From positions 62,001-126,000 of the forward strand of contig NZ_JMLE01000006.1 of the NCBI RefSeq assembly GCF_000685965.1: a DNA stretch of 64,000 bases. Direction: 5' to 3'. The notes under the pieces are model-generated. The model had not been told where the DNA came from. It saw nothing but the letters and a program-made list of their open reading frames with translations, and did no database searches. A program made the translations under genes and the position numbers. This stretch comes from Arthrobacter sp. UNC362MFTsu5.1 (GTDB taxonomy: Bacteria; Actinomycetota; Actinomycetes; Actinomycetales; Micrococcaceae). Below are positions 53,682 to 61,724 of the stretch, piece by piece; the first letter of the stretch is position 1, and each line of letters starts with the position of its first letter.

Positions 53682-54611
53682 TTGGCGATCAAACTCGTGA
53701 CCACGGCGGCGCAGCTGCGCGCCGAAAGCGCCCGGCTGCTGACGGAGAAACAGGGTTCGTCGCAGGGCCTCGTTCCCACGATGGGCGCCCTGCACGAAGG
53801 CCACGCGAAGCTGGCGCGCACCGCCGTCGAACAAAACGACGTGGTGGTGGCCAGCATCTTCGTCAACCCGCTGCAGTTCGGCGAGGCCGTGGACCTGGAC
53901 CGCTACCCCCGGACCCTGGAGGCGGACATGGAGCTCCTGGACGCCGAGGGCGTGGACCTGGTGTTCGCGCCGTCCGTGGAGGAGGTCTACCCCGGCGGCG
54001 AACCCCTCGTCCGCGTGACGGCAGGACGCCTTGCCGGGAAATGGGAGGGTGCGTCCCGGCCGGGCCACTTCGACGGCGCACTCACAGTGGTGGCCAAGCT
54101 GCTGCACTACGGGATCCCGGGGACCGGACTGCCCGGCGGAGGCGCGTTCGTGACCGGCGCCGGCGCGGGACTGCCCGCGTACCGCGCCTACTTCGGCCAG
54201 AAGGACGCCCAGCAGCTGGCGCTGGTGCGTCGCATGGTGGCGGACCTGAACTTCCCGGTGGAGATCGTGGCCGTGCCGACTGTCCGTTCCGCCGACGGCC
54301 TGGCCCTGAGCAGCCGGAACAGGTTCCTGTCCGCGGAGGAACGCGAAGCCGCCCTGGTCCTCTCCCGTGCGCTGCGGCTCCTCGAAGAGCGGGCCAACGC
54401 CCACGAACCGCTCGACCTGGAATCCGCCCAGGCCCTGGTGGAATCACAGCCCCTCGTGGGACTGGACTACTTCGACGTGGTGGACCCGGACACCCTCGAA
54501 CCCCTGGCGGAGAACTGCAAGGAGACACCGTTCCGCGGCGAGGGCCTGGCCATCATCGCGGCGAAGGTGGGCCCGGTCCGGCTGATTGACAACGTGCCCC
54601 TCAGCTCCTGA
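53682..54611 (+). CDS. panC: Pantothenate synthetase
   Basis: It condenses pantoate and beta-alanine with ATP to form pantothenate. The 309-aa product shows the HIGH-like [15 protein letters not shown], the F-G-Q-K-D-A-Q-Q block and the S-S-R-N-R-F-L-S loop. The TTG at 53682 was chosen because GGAGG lies 8 bases upstream and the longer frame is the repeat region of the upstream gene. An insert of about 18 residues ([11 protein letters not shown]) precedes the F-G-Q-K-D-A-Q-Q block, compared with E. coli PanC. Confidence 0.93.
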   Translation: MAIKLVTTAAQLRAESARLLTEKQGSSQGLVPTMGALHEGHAKLARTAVEQNDVVVASIFVNPLQFGEAVDLDRYPRTLEADMELLDAEGVDLVFAPSVEEVYPGGEPLVRVTAGRLAGKWEGASRPGHFDGALTVVAKLLHYGIPGTGLPGGGAFVTGAGAGLPAYRAYFGQKDAQQLALVRRMVADLNFPVEIVAVPTVRSADGLALSSRNRFLSAEEREAALVLSRALRLLEERANAHEPLDLESAQALVESQPLVGLDYFDVVDPDTLEPLAENCKETPFRGEGLAIIAAKVGPVRLIDNVPLSS

Positions 54612-54713
54612 ACTTTTTTCCAATGACGGGAATTACCCCGAGGGATACACTGTTGGAATCTGCAGCGACGAAGCTCGCCGGAAACCACTTCACATCTCCC
54701 TGAGGGAATCCCC

Positions 54714-56207
54714 ATGTCTACAGACGTCTCTTCCAACGCCCACGGCGACCCCGTGGCCCCCGCCGCGCCAGCGTCTGAGACGGTAACGGCGACCGGCCCG
54801 GCGAAGATGTCCCGCGAGTCGGTCACCATCATCGTCACACTGCTCGTTGCCACCTTCGTGGTCATCCTCAACGAGACCATCATGAACGTCGCCCTCCAGC
54901 GGCTCATGGTGGACCTTGGTGTCGATGCGCCTACGGTGCAGTGGCTGTCCACGGGCTTTATGCTCACCATGGCCGTGGTCATTCCCACCACCGGATTCAT
55001 CCTGCAGCGGCTGTCCACCAGGGCGGTCTTCATGCTGGCCATGGGGCTGTTTTCGGGCGGCACGCTACTGGCGGCGCTTGCTCCGGGATTCGAAGTCCTC
55101 CTGCTGGCACGCATCGTGCAGGCCGGCGGCACCGCCATCATGCTTCCGCTCCTGATGACCACCATCCTGACGCTGGTCCCCATCGAACGGCGCGGCGCCG
55201 TGATGGGCAACGTCAGCATCGCCATTTCGGTGGCCCCGGCCATGGGCCCCACCGTGTCCGGGCTGATCCTCGAGCACTTCACGTGGCGCTTTATGTTCGT
55301 GTTCGTCCTCCCCATCGCCCTGGCCGCCTTCGCCATCGGAGCCCGCTACCTCACCAACATCGGCGAATCCGAGAAGACCCGGCTGGACATCCTTTCCGTC
55401 CTGCTGACCGTGCCTGCCTTCGGCGGCCTGGTGTACGGGCTTAGCCAGGTCGGCGGAGGCCACGGCGGGCAAAGCGGCCCCGGAACGCCAGCCCTGGCCG
55501 CGCTGGCAATTGGCCTGGTGGCCATGACGGCGTTCGTCTTCCGCCAGCTGAAGCTGCAGAAGTCGGAGGGCCCGCTGCTGGACCTGCGCGCATTCAACTT
55601 CCGCATGTTCACGGTGTCCGTGCTGCTCCTGGTAGTGGCCATGATCGCACTGTTCGGCGCCGTCATCCTGCTGCCGCTGTACCTTCAGGAAATCCGCGGG
55701 CTGAAGTCCCTGGAGACCGGCCTGGCCCTGCTGCCCGGCGGCCTGGCCATGGGCCTTCTGGGCCCGTTCATCGGCCGGCTTTTCGACAAGGTCGGACCCC
55801 TTCCCCTGACCGTCACCGGCTCCGTCATGATGGTGCTGTCCCTGTGGCAGTTCTCCATGCTGAACGCGGAAACAGCCGTCTGGTGGATTGTGATGCTGCA
55901 CGTGGTCCTCAGCCTGGGCCTGGCGCTGCTGTTCACCCCGGCGTTCACCACCGGACTCAACCCGCTGCCGCCGCACCTCTACTCGCACGGCTCGGCCATC
56001 ATGAGCACCCTGCAGCAGGTTGCCGGTGCGGCCGGAACCGCGCTCCTGGTCTCGATCTACGCCGTCGTGTCGGCAGGATCGGGCATCGTCGCAGGCATGC
56101 ACGCAGCGTTCCTGACGGCGGCAATCATCGCCGTCGCCGCCGTCGTGCTTTCCGCCATGATGCGCAAGACCGCCGGTGCGGAGCACCCGGTGCCGGCGGC
56201 GCACTAA
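54714..56207 (+). CDS. DHA2-family multidrug MFS exporter
   Basis: The 497-aa membrane protein of the 14-helix DHA2 drug/proton antiporter group has helix-1 motif F-V-V-I-L-N-E-T-I-M-N-V-A-L, P-T-V-Q-W-L-S-T-G-F-M-L in helix 2, and the antiporter motif C region A-P-A-M-G-P-T-V-S-G. About 30 polar residues precede helix 1. The substrate cannot be told. It stands 102 bp after panC, with TTTTTT between them, and before the palindromic element B. No linked regulator gene is seen. Confidence 0.9.
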   Translation: MSTDVSSNAHGDPVAPAAPASETVTATGPAKMSRESVTIIVTLLVATFVVILNETIMNVALQRLMVDLGVDAPTVQWLSTGFMLTMAVVIPTTGFILQRLSTRAVFMLAMGLFSGGTLLAALAPGFEVLLLARIVQAGGTAIMLPLLMTTILTLVPIERRGAVMGNVSIAISVAPAMGPTVSGLILEHFTWRFMFVFVLPIALAAFAIGARYLTNIGESEKTRLDILSVLLTVPAFGGLVYGLSQVGGGHGGQSGPGTPALAALAIGLVAMTAFVFRQLKLQKSEGPLLDLRAFNFRMFTVSVLLLVVAMIALFGAVILLPLYLQEIRGLKSLETGLALLPGGLAMGLLGPFIGRLFDKVGPLPLTVTGSVMMVLSLWQFSMLNAETAVWWIVMLHVVLSLGLALLFTPAFTTGLNPLPPHLYSHGSAIMSTLQQVAGAAGTALLVSIYAVVSAGSGIVAGMHAAFLTAAIIAVAAVVLSAMMRKTAGAEHPVPAAH

Positions 56208-56217
56208 CGTCCCATTA

Positions 56218-56273
56218 AGCGCGAACGGACAGTTGGGGCCCCACAGAGCGGGCCCCAACTGTCCGTTCGCGCT
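56218..56273. repeat. Palindromic intergenic element, copy B
   Basis: Perfect 24-base arms (56218-56241 and 56250-56273, beginning AGCGCGAACGGACA) flank an 8-base loop. It lies between the convergent MFS and alpha/beta hydrolase genes, 10 and 18 bp from their stops, so it can serve as a two-way terminator. It is the same family as 39960-40025; the inner stem differs at two positions on both arms. Confidence 0.85.
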
Positions 56274-56291
56274 GTGTGCGGTAAACCGGCG

Positions 56292-57128
56292 TCAGCCGGC
56301 GAAGAACTCGCTGAGTTCGCTGATCAGCTTGTCGGGGGCCCGGTTGACGCCGTCGTGGCCCGCGCCGGGCAGGATGGTGTAGCTCGACCCGGACAGGACG
56401 TCGTGGATCTGGCCGCAGGCGATGCCGAAGTAGGCGGGGCTCTTTTCGCCCACGATGATCAGGGTCTCAAGCGGTAGGGCCAGGAACGGCTCGGCCGGCA
56501 TGTCGGCGGCGATGATGGCCTTGATCTCGCGCACCCCGGTCTTCATCAGCTCGCGCTGCTGCTTGCCGATGGGCGTTCCGGCGGTGAGCTTGTTGGCCAG
56601 CGTGAGCATTGAGAGCGGCATCCGGGAGGACAAAGCCCCTCCCGTTTCGAGTCCCCGGACCAGCACGGCGAGGGCGCGGTCGTCGTCGCCGGCAGCGGTG
56701 GCGCGTTCGTATTCGGCGATCCAGTCAGCTTTCACGCTGTGGTTCACGGAGACGGCGGGATCGTAGACGGCGAGCCGTTCCACCGGCAGCGTGCGGGCCG
56801 CGTGCAGAGCCACGGCGCCGCCGAAGCTGTGGCCGAAAACGTCGGTGCTCGCCGTGTGCCTCATTACGGTGTCCAGGTCGCGGATGTCCACGTCCAGGGT
56901 GTAGTCCTCGGGCTGCGGTGACGATTCGCCGCGGCCGCGCCGGTTGAACGTGTGCACGGGCCGGCCCAGCGAAGCACTGAGTTTCTGGGCAAAGCGCGTG
57001 TAGTCCGCGGCGGTGACCATGGAAGCCTGAACGACGACGACGCCCGAGCCCGCCGAAGCCAGCTCGGCCCCCGTGGTGTAAAGCTCCAGCGTTCCGCCGT
57101 CGGGTGTTTTGATGTTCTCGCGCGTCAT
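56292..57128 (-). CDS. Alpha/beta hydrolase, paralog 1
   Basis: The 278-aa alpha/beta hydrolase has F-N-R-R-G-R-G-E-S-S near 61-70, nucleophile elbow G-H-S-F-G-G (S101), a helical lid (about 135-205), and a catalytic His in G-A-G-H-D-G. It is one of three tandem paralogs and shares R-R-G-R-G-x-S and Q-P-E-D-Y with the others. Substrate unknown. Convergent with the MFS gene. 61 bp separates it from paralog 2, which is transcribed ahead of it. Confidence 0.85.
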   Translation of the reverse strand: MTRENIKTPDGGTLELYTTGAELASAGSGVVVVQASMVTAADYTRFAQKLSASLGRPVHTFNRRGRGESSPQPEDYTLDVDIRDLDTVMRHTASTDVFGHSFGGAVALHAARTLPVERLAVYDPAVSVNHSVKADWIAEYERATAAGDDDRALAVLVRGLETGGALSSRMPLSMLTLANKLTAGTPIGKQQRELMKTGVREIKAIIAADMPAEPFLALPLETLIIVGEKSPAYFGIACGQIHDVLSGSSYTILPGAGHDGVNRAPDKLISELSEFFAG

Positions 57129-57189
57129 GTTCCGAGCCTACCCGGGGCGGCAGGAACCGCGCAGCAGCTTCGGCCCGGCACGCAGTGCG

Positions 57190-58074
57190 TCAGCCCTTGT
57201 AATACGCGGAGATGTCCTCGACCAGTTCCTTGACGGCCGCGGGAATGGAGGCATGGACGCACTTGGGTGAAACCTGGAGGGCGCTGCCGGGCACCGCACG
57301 GTGCAGCAGTTCCGCCGTCACCTTGTAGTACCGGGGGCTCCTGGCTCCCACCATGAACCGGGTGTTCGGCGGCAGGACGGAGAAGTCGCGGACGTGGTCG
57401 GCCTCGTCGAACACCGCCTTCAGCTCGCCCACCCCGCTGGGCATGAGCTCCTTGAAGAGCCGGTTCACCTTGGTCCGCGACACCAGCGCCATCAGCCCGG
57501 CAAGGACCGGCTCCGGAATCCTGGCCAGCGCCGAGCTTGGCTGCATGCCCTTCTTGAGCTTGGCCAGGGCGTGCGGGACGTTTCCCTCATTGACTGAGCG
57601 TTCGAAACCCTCCAGCCAGGACGTATCCACGCTGCCGTCGATGTTCACGGCGGCGTCATAGACCGCAAGCTTGTCGGGCTGGTGGGCGGTGCCGATGAAC
57701 TCCTGCACGGCGTTGAGCGCCACGGAGCCGCCCAGGCTGTGGCCGAAGAGGTTGCGCGCACCGGTGGCGTCCATGATGGTCCGGACGTCGGCAATCTCGG
57801 TGGCCATGGAGTAGTCCGCGGGCTGCGGCGTGGAATCACCGCGGCCGCGCCGGTCGTAGACGTCCACCGCCCAGCCGTCCCCGAGGCCCTTGGACAGCGC
57901 CTCGGAAAACGGCCGGTAGATCGAAGCCGTGAGGAAGGCTCCGCCGATCACCACCACACGGCGCTCGCCGGGGGCATCGACGGTCCCGTAACTGTACAAA
58001 GCCAGCCGTCCGCCGTCATGTGCGGGGATGACCTGCTGCTTGACTGTGCCCTCACGGGCGCGGGTTTCCTTCAC
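57190..58074 (-). CDS. Alpha/beta hydrolase, paralog 2
   Basis: The 294-aa paralog of its neighbours has Y-D-R-R-G-R-G-D-S-T near 73-82, nucleophile elbow G-H-S-L-G-G (S113), and the candidate catalytic His in K-C-V-H-A-S near the C-terminus. The GTG start at 58074 overlaps the stop of paralog 3 by four bases (GTGA), with AGGA upstream, so the two are translated in sequence. Substrate unknown. Confidence 0.85.
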   Translation of the reverse strand: MKETRAREGTVKQQVIPAHDGGRLALYSYGTVDAPGERRVVVIGGAFLTASIYRPFSEALSKGLGDGWAVDVYDRRGRGDSTPQPADYSMATEIADVRTIMDATGARNLFGHSLGGSVALNAVQEFIGTAHQPDKLAVYDAAVNIDGSVDTSWLEGFERSVNEGNVPHALAKLKKGMQPSSALARIPEPVLAGLMALVSRTKVNRLFKELMPSGVGELKAVFDEADHVRDFSVLPPNTRFMVGARSPRYYKVTAELLHRAVPGSALQVSPKCVHASIPAAVKELVEDISAYYKG

Positions 58075-59018
58075 CGGCCCATCCTAAAACGGTTGCCCGG
58101 CGGAATCCCGGCGGCGCGGAGGCGCTGAAGCCGCAACCCGGCGTCGTCGGCCAGGAACCGCGCGGCGGTGAGGGCAAGCCGGGCCCCCGGACGGAGCGGG
58201 CCTTCGTGCAGCTGCCCGGGAACGAGGGCGAAGTCGATCGCCTGGACTGACGCCGCGAGCTGGCGGCCGGTTTCGGCGAAGTACGCCGGGCTCCAGCCGC
58301 CGCTCAGCATCAGGGTGGGGGTGGTGATGCCGGCGAAATCCTCCAGCTCGGCGTCGGCCTGGAGCACGGCCCGCATTTCGACGACGGCGGTGGGCAGCAG
58401 CTGCCGCATTTCGGCGCCGAGGCGGGTCCGGGCGGACAGGATGCTCAGCATGCGCAGTGCGCCGAGGGGCAGTTTCGACACCGGCCCGGCGGTCTCCAGC
58501 CCCTGGACAAGATGGGCCCACGCCTGGTCGAGCTGCCCGGCCGCCATGGAGTGTTCGAGTTCCGGCCGCCACCGGCGGCTGAGGCTGCCGGAGAGGGAAA
58601 CCGCGGCGTCGTACGTCACGAGCCGCCGGATGGACCCGGTCCGGGCCGCCTGCAGCGCCACGAACCCGCCGTAACTGTGGGCCACGACGTCGGCGGAGCC
58701 GGTTGTCCGCATGACGGCCCGGAGGTCGCTGACCTCCGTCGCCGCCGAATAGTCTTCGCGCTGCTCGGAGGAACCTCCCCGGCCGCGGCGGTTGTAGGTG
58801 TGCACCGGCCGCCCCAGCAGGCGGGCGAGCTTGAGCGCGAACGGCCGGTACAGCGCGTCGGTCACCAGGGTGCCGTGGATTACGACGACGCCGGGTTGCG
58901 CCGCGCCGTCCGCTGCGGGAAGTGCCGCTGCGGGAATTGCGGTGGCGGGAGCAGGACTGAAGGAGTGCACCTGAAGGTGACCCTCGCCGTCGTCCGTCCT
59001 GATCGTCCGAGTTTCCAC
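58071..59018 (-). CDS. Alpha/beta hydrolase, paralog 3
   Basis: The first gene of the triplet, 315 aa if the GTG at 59018 is the start; the ribosome site is weak and the frame is open to 59090. The region before the first strand has an Ala/Pro-rich insert (about 20-42). The fold motifs are Y-N-R-R-G-R-G-G-S-S near 75-84, elbow A-H-S-Y-G-G (S115) and His in G-Q-L-H-E-G. It is most similar to paralog 1 around the lid (L-V-Q-G-L-E-T). Divergent from lysS, 102 bp between starts. Confidence 0.82.
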   Translation of the reverse strand: METRTIRTDDGEGHLQVHSFSPAPATAIPAAALPAADGAAQPGVVVIHGTLVTDALYRPFALKLARLLGRPVHTYNRRGRGGSSEQREDYSAATEVSDLRAVMRTTGSADVVAHSYGGFVALQAARTGSIRRLVTYDAAVSLSGSLSRRWRPELEHSMAAGQLDQAWAHLVQGLETAGPVSKLPLGALRMLSILSARTRLGAEMRQLLPTAVVEMRAVLQADAELEDFAGITTPTLMLSGGWSPAYFAETGRQLAASVQAIDFALVPGQLHEGPLRPGARLALTAARFLADDAGLRLQRLRAAGIPPGNRFRMGR

Positions 59019-59120
59019 AGCCCCGAGTCTATGCCCACCCCTCGAAGCGAAAACGCCCGGGGGAGGGGATCCCGGGCGGCCGGAAAACATGCCGGGGAAC
59101 TCCCGGTAAACTTAGGGATT

Positions 59121-60653
59121 GTGACTTCCCAAAACACCCCCACCCCGACCAATGCTGCCGAACCGGCGGACGCCAGCGAACAGATGCGCATCCGCATGGA
59201 GAAGCGCGCCAAGCTGATTGAACGCGGCGTTGAGGCCTACCCGGTGGGTGTTGAACGCACGCATTCCCTGAGCGAAGTCCGGGAGAAGTACGCACACCTG
59301 CAGGCCGACGAGACCACCGGGGACACCGTGGGCGTCACCGGCCGCATCGTCTTCATCCGCAACACCGGCAAGCTGTGCTTCGCCACGCTCCAGGAGGGCG
59401 GCACGGACGGCAAGGGCACCCGCCTGCAGGCCATGCTGAGCCTGGCCAACGTGGGCGAGGAAGCCCTGGCCGAGTGGAAGGCCCTGGTTGACCTGGGCGA
59501 CCACGTCTTCATCAAGGGCGAGGTCATTTCCTCCCGCCGCGGCGAGCTGTCCGTAATGGCGGACTCGTGGTCCATGGCGTCCAAAGCGCTGCGCCCGCTG
59601 CCCGTGCTGCACGCCGGCCTGAACGAGGAAACCCGCGTCCGCCAGCGTTACGTTGACCTGATGGTCCGCGACGAGGCCCGCGAAATGGTGTACACCCGCG
59701 CCGCGATCACCCGCTCCATCCGCGAGAGCCTGCACCGCCGCAACTACGTCGAGGTGGAAACCCCGATGCTGCAGCTGGTCCACGGCGGCGCCCTGGCCCG
59801 GCCGTTCGAGACCCACATGAACGCCTTCGACCAGAAGATGACCCTCCGCATCGCCACCGAGCTGTACCTCAAGCGCGCCGTGGTGGGCGGCATCGACCGC
59901 GTCTACGACATGGGCCGGGTGTTCCGCAACGAAGGCGTGGACTCCACACACAGCCCGGAATTCACCACGCTGGAATGCTACGAAGCCTGGGCCGACCAGT
60001 TCGTCATGGCGGACCGCATCAAGGAGATCATCCTCGACGCCGCCGACGCCGCCGGCGTGGGCCGCACCCTCCAGACCGAAGCCGGGGAGATCAACCTCGA
60101 CGGCGAATGGAAGTGGCTGGCTGTCTACCCGGGGCTTTCCGAGGCCGTGGGCCAGGAAATCACGCCGGACACCACCGTGGAGGAACTGCGGGCCGTGGCG
60201 GCCAAGCACGACGTCAAGGTGGATCCCAAGTGGGACGCCGAAAAGCTGGCCGTTGAACTGTTCGGCGAAATCGTGGAACCCACGCTGCTGAACCCCACCT
60301 TCGTGTATGACTACCCGCCCTCCGCGCAGCCGCTCGCACGCCAGCACCGTGACGACGATCGCCTGATCGAGGCCTGGGACCTGATCATCGGCGGCATGGA
60401 GCGCGGCACGGCCTTCTCCGAGCTCATCGACCCCGTCATCCAGCGGGAGCGCCTCACCGAACAGTCCATGCACGCAGCCGCCGGTGATGTCGAGGCCATG
60501 CAGCTGGATGAAGACTTCCTCCGCGCGCTCGAGTACGGCGCTCCGCCCATGGGCGGCATCGGGCTGGGCATCGACCGCCTGGTGATGCTGTTCACCGGCG
60601 CAGGCATCCGCGAAACAATCCTCTTCCCGCTGCTGAAGCCCGAAGGGCACTGA
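59121..60653 (+). CDS. lysS: Lysyl-tRNA synthetase, class II
   Basis: It charges tRNA-Lys. The 510-aa class II enzyme has an N-terminal OB-fold anticodon domain (V-G-V-T-G-R-I-V-F-I-R-N-T-G-K-L) and the catalytic core with motif 2 F-R-N-E-G-V-D-S-T-H-S-P-E-F and motif 3 G-I-G-L-G-I-D-R-L-V-M. The GTG at 59121, after AGGGATT, starts where family homology starts; upstream frame is antisense to the hydrolase. A small membrane protein gene follows after 2 bp. Confidence 0.97.
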   Translation: MTSQNTPTPTNAAEPADASEQMRIRMEKRAKLIERGVEAYPVGVERTHSLSEVREKYAHLQADETTGDTVGVTGRIVFIRNTGKLCFATLQEGGTDGKGTRLQAMLSLANVGEEALAEWKALVDLGDHVFIKGEVISSRRGELSVMADSWSMASKALRPLPVLHAGLNEETRVRQRYVDLMVRDEAREMVYTRAAITRSIRESLHRRNYVEVETPMLQLVHGGALARPFETHMNAFDQKMTLRIATELYLKRAVVGGIDRVYDMGRVFRNEGVDSTHSPEFTTLECYEAWADQFVMADRIKEIILDAADAAGVGRTLQTEAGEINLDGEWKWLAVYPGLSEAVGQEITPDTTVEELRAVAAKHDVKVDPKWDAEKLAVELFGEIVEPTLLNPTFVYDYPPSAQPLARQHRDDDRLIEAWDLIIGGMERGTAFSELIDPVIQRERLTEQSMHAAAGDVEAMQLDEDFLRALEYGAPPMGGIGLGIDRLVMLFTGAGIRETILFPLLKPEGH

Positions 60654-60655
60654 CC

Positions 60656-60868
60656 GTGGAGTACGTTGCAGTCCTCCTGCCGTCCCTTGTAGTCGGGTTG
60701 CTTTTCTGGTTTGCCATGAAGTCGATCTTCAATGCCGATAAGTCGGAGCGCCAGGCGGAAGCGCGCGCCCAGGCCGAAGCGGACGCCCGCTCGGCTGAAA
60801 CCAATCAAGGCCCCAATGGCGCGCCGAATACCGGGACGAATGCCGGCAACGGGAACGGCACAAACTAA
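60656..60868 (+). CDS. Small single-pass membrane protein
   Basis: The 70-aa protein has one N-terminal membrane helix (residues 3-22), a basic K-S-I-F-N-A-D-K-S-E-R stretch, an Ala/Glu coiled helix and an Asn/Gly/Pro/Thr-rich end (G-N-G-N-G-T-N). Only 2 bp separate its GTG from the lysS stop, so it is translated with lysS. Small proteins of this shape are common after lysS in Micrococcaceae. Function unknown. Confidence 0.7.
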   Translation: MEYVAVLLPSLVVGLLFWFAMKSIFNADKSERQAEARAQAEADARSAETNQGPNGAPNTGTNAGNGNGTN

Positions 60869-60916
60869 TACTCCCGGTATATTCCTGCCCACCATTCACA
60901 GGAACCTTTTGGCGCT

Positions 60917-60946
60917 TTGACGCGTTGCCATAAACCGGGGGATACT
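60917..60946 (+). promoter_or_regulatory. Candidate promoter of lsr2
   Basis: TTGACG (60917-60922) and GATACT (60941-60946) are 18 bases apart, a good sigma-70-type pair, giving a leader of about 50 bases before lsr2. Confidence 0.5.
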
Positions 60947-61004
60947 TTTCACAGATACATCCTGCTTTTCTGCATACCCGTCCTTTCCAAAAGAGAGAAT
61001 TTAT

Positions 61005-61331
61005 ATGGCACAGAAAGTAAAAATCATCCTTGTCGATGATCTGGATGGGGGAACCGCGGACGAAACTGTCCGATTTGGCCTTGACGGCGTCAGTTACGAA
61101 ATTGACCTGTCGGGTGCCAATGCTGCAGAACTCCGCTCCTCCTTGGAGCGGTTTGTTTCCAGCGCCCGCAAGACGTCCACCGGCCGCGCCACCCGTACCA
61201 AGGTCTCAGGCGGCAGGAACCAGGACTCTGCACAGATTCGCCAGTGGGCCAGGGAGAACGGTTACGCGGTTAACAGCCGCGGCCGCATCCAGGCTGAAAT
61301 TCAGGAAGCCTACCAGAAGGCAAATTCCTAG
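61005..61331 (+). CDS. lsr2: Lsr2-family nucleoid-associated protein
   Basis: A histone-like protein that binds AT-rich DNA and silences acquired genes, the actinobacterial counterpart of H-NS. The 108-aa product has the N-terminal dimerisation domain (K-V-I/K-I-I-L-V-D-D-L-D-G-G and F-G-L-D-G-V-S-Y-E-I-D-L) and a C-terminal DNA-binding domain with I-R-Q-W-A-R-E-N-G-Y and the minor-groove R-G-R motif near 95. It has its own promoter and a clear terminator, so it is a single-gene unit. Confidence 0.95.
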   Translation: MAQKVKIILVDDLDGGTADETVRFGLDGVSYEIDLSGANAAELRSSLERFVSSARKTSTGRATRTKVSGGRNQDSAQIRQWARENGYAVNSRGRIQAEIQEAYQKANS

Positions 61332-61357
61332 CACTGCCGCAGTTTTGCGTGGAAAAT

Positions 61358-61393
61358 CAATGCCCCTGCCAATCGGCGGGGGCATTGCCTTTT
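61358..61393 (+). terminator. Rho-independent terminator of lsr2
   Basis: CAATGCCCCTGCC (61358-61370) pairs with its complement (61375-61387) across AATC, with one G-U pair, and is followed by CCTTTT. It is the most classical terminator in the window. Confidence 0.85.
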
Positions 61394-61724
61394 GAATACC
61401 AGTGCCTGCCGGTGAAGCCGCCCGGGTAAAGCGGTGCCTGCTATTGCGCGGATATTGCGGCGGGGAACAAGGCAGTTACTAGGCGGGGACGAGTTCCGTG
61501 TTCAAGTTCGGAGCGGCCGAGCCGCATTAGAAGTCGCTCAAGTCGCGGGATTCCGGACCGATAACAAAGCCATTAGGCGCGGAGTTCCGGCACTGCCGCG
61601 GCCCTGATGACCAGGGAAGTCAACCCGGAAGGACTGCCCCGGGTTTCCCCTGTGGCGAACACGCTCCACAAGTCCGGGTCTGCCACGTAGCATCAAAGTA
61701 CGTCGTAGCTAGGAGTGTGGCGAA
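61394..61724. other. Intergenic region before clpC
   Basis: No gene is seen in these 331 bp. Given the length, the clpC promoter and control sites probably lie here. I found no convincing CIRCE, HAIR or ClgR site by eye. TGTGG-CG...CG-CT-CCACA near 61652-61672 is a weak imperfect inverted repeat. AGGAGTG lies before the clpC start. Confidence 0.4.

Noticed and set aside
59112..60650. 512-codon minus-strand frame
   Set aside because: Mirror of lysS.
61394..61724. ClgR, CIRCE, HAIR or SigR-type control site for clpC
   Set aside because: GGGAAG at 61614 and GGTT at 61642 are 22 bases apart, too far for the SigR spacing I know, and no full CIRCE, HAIR or ClgR repeat was found.
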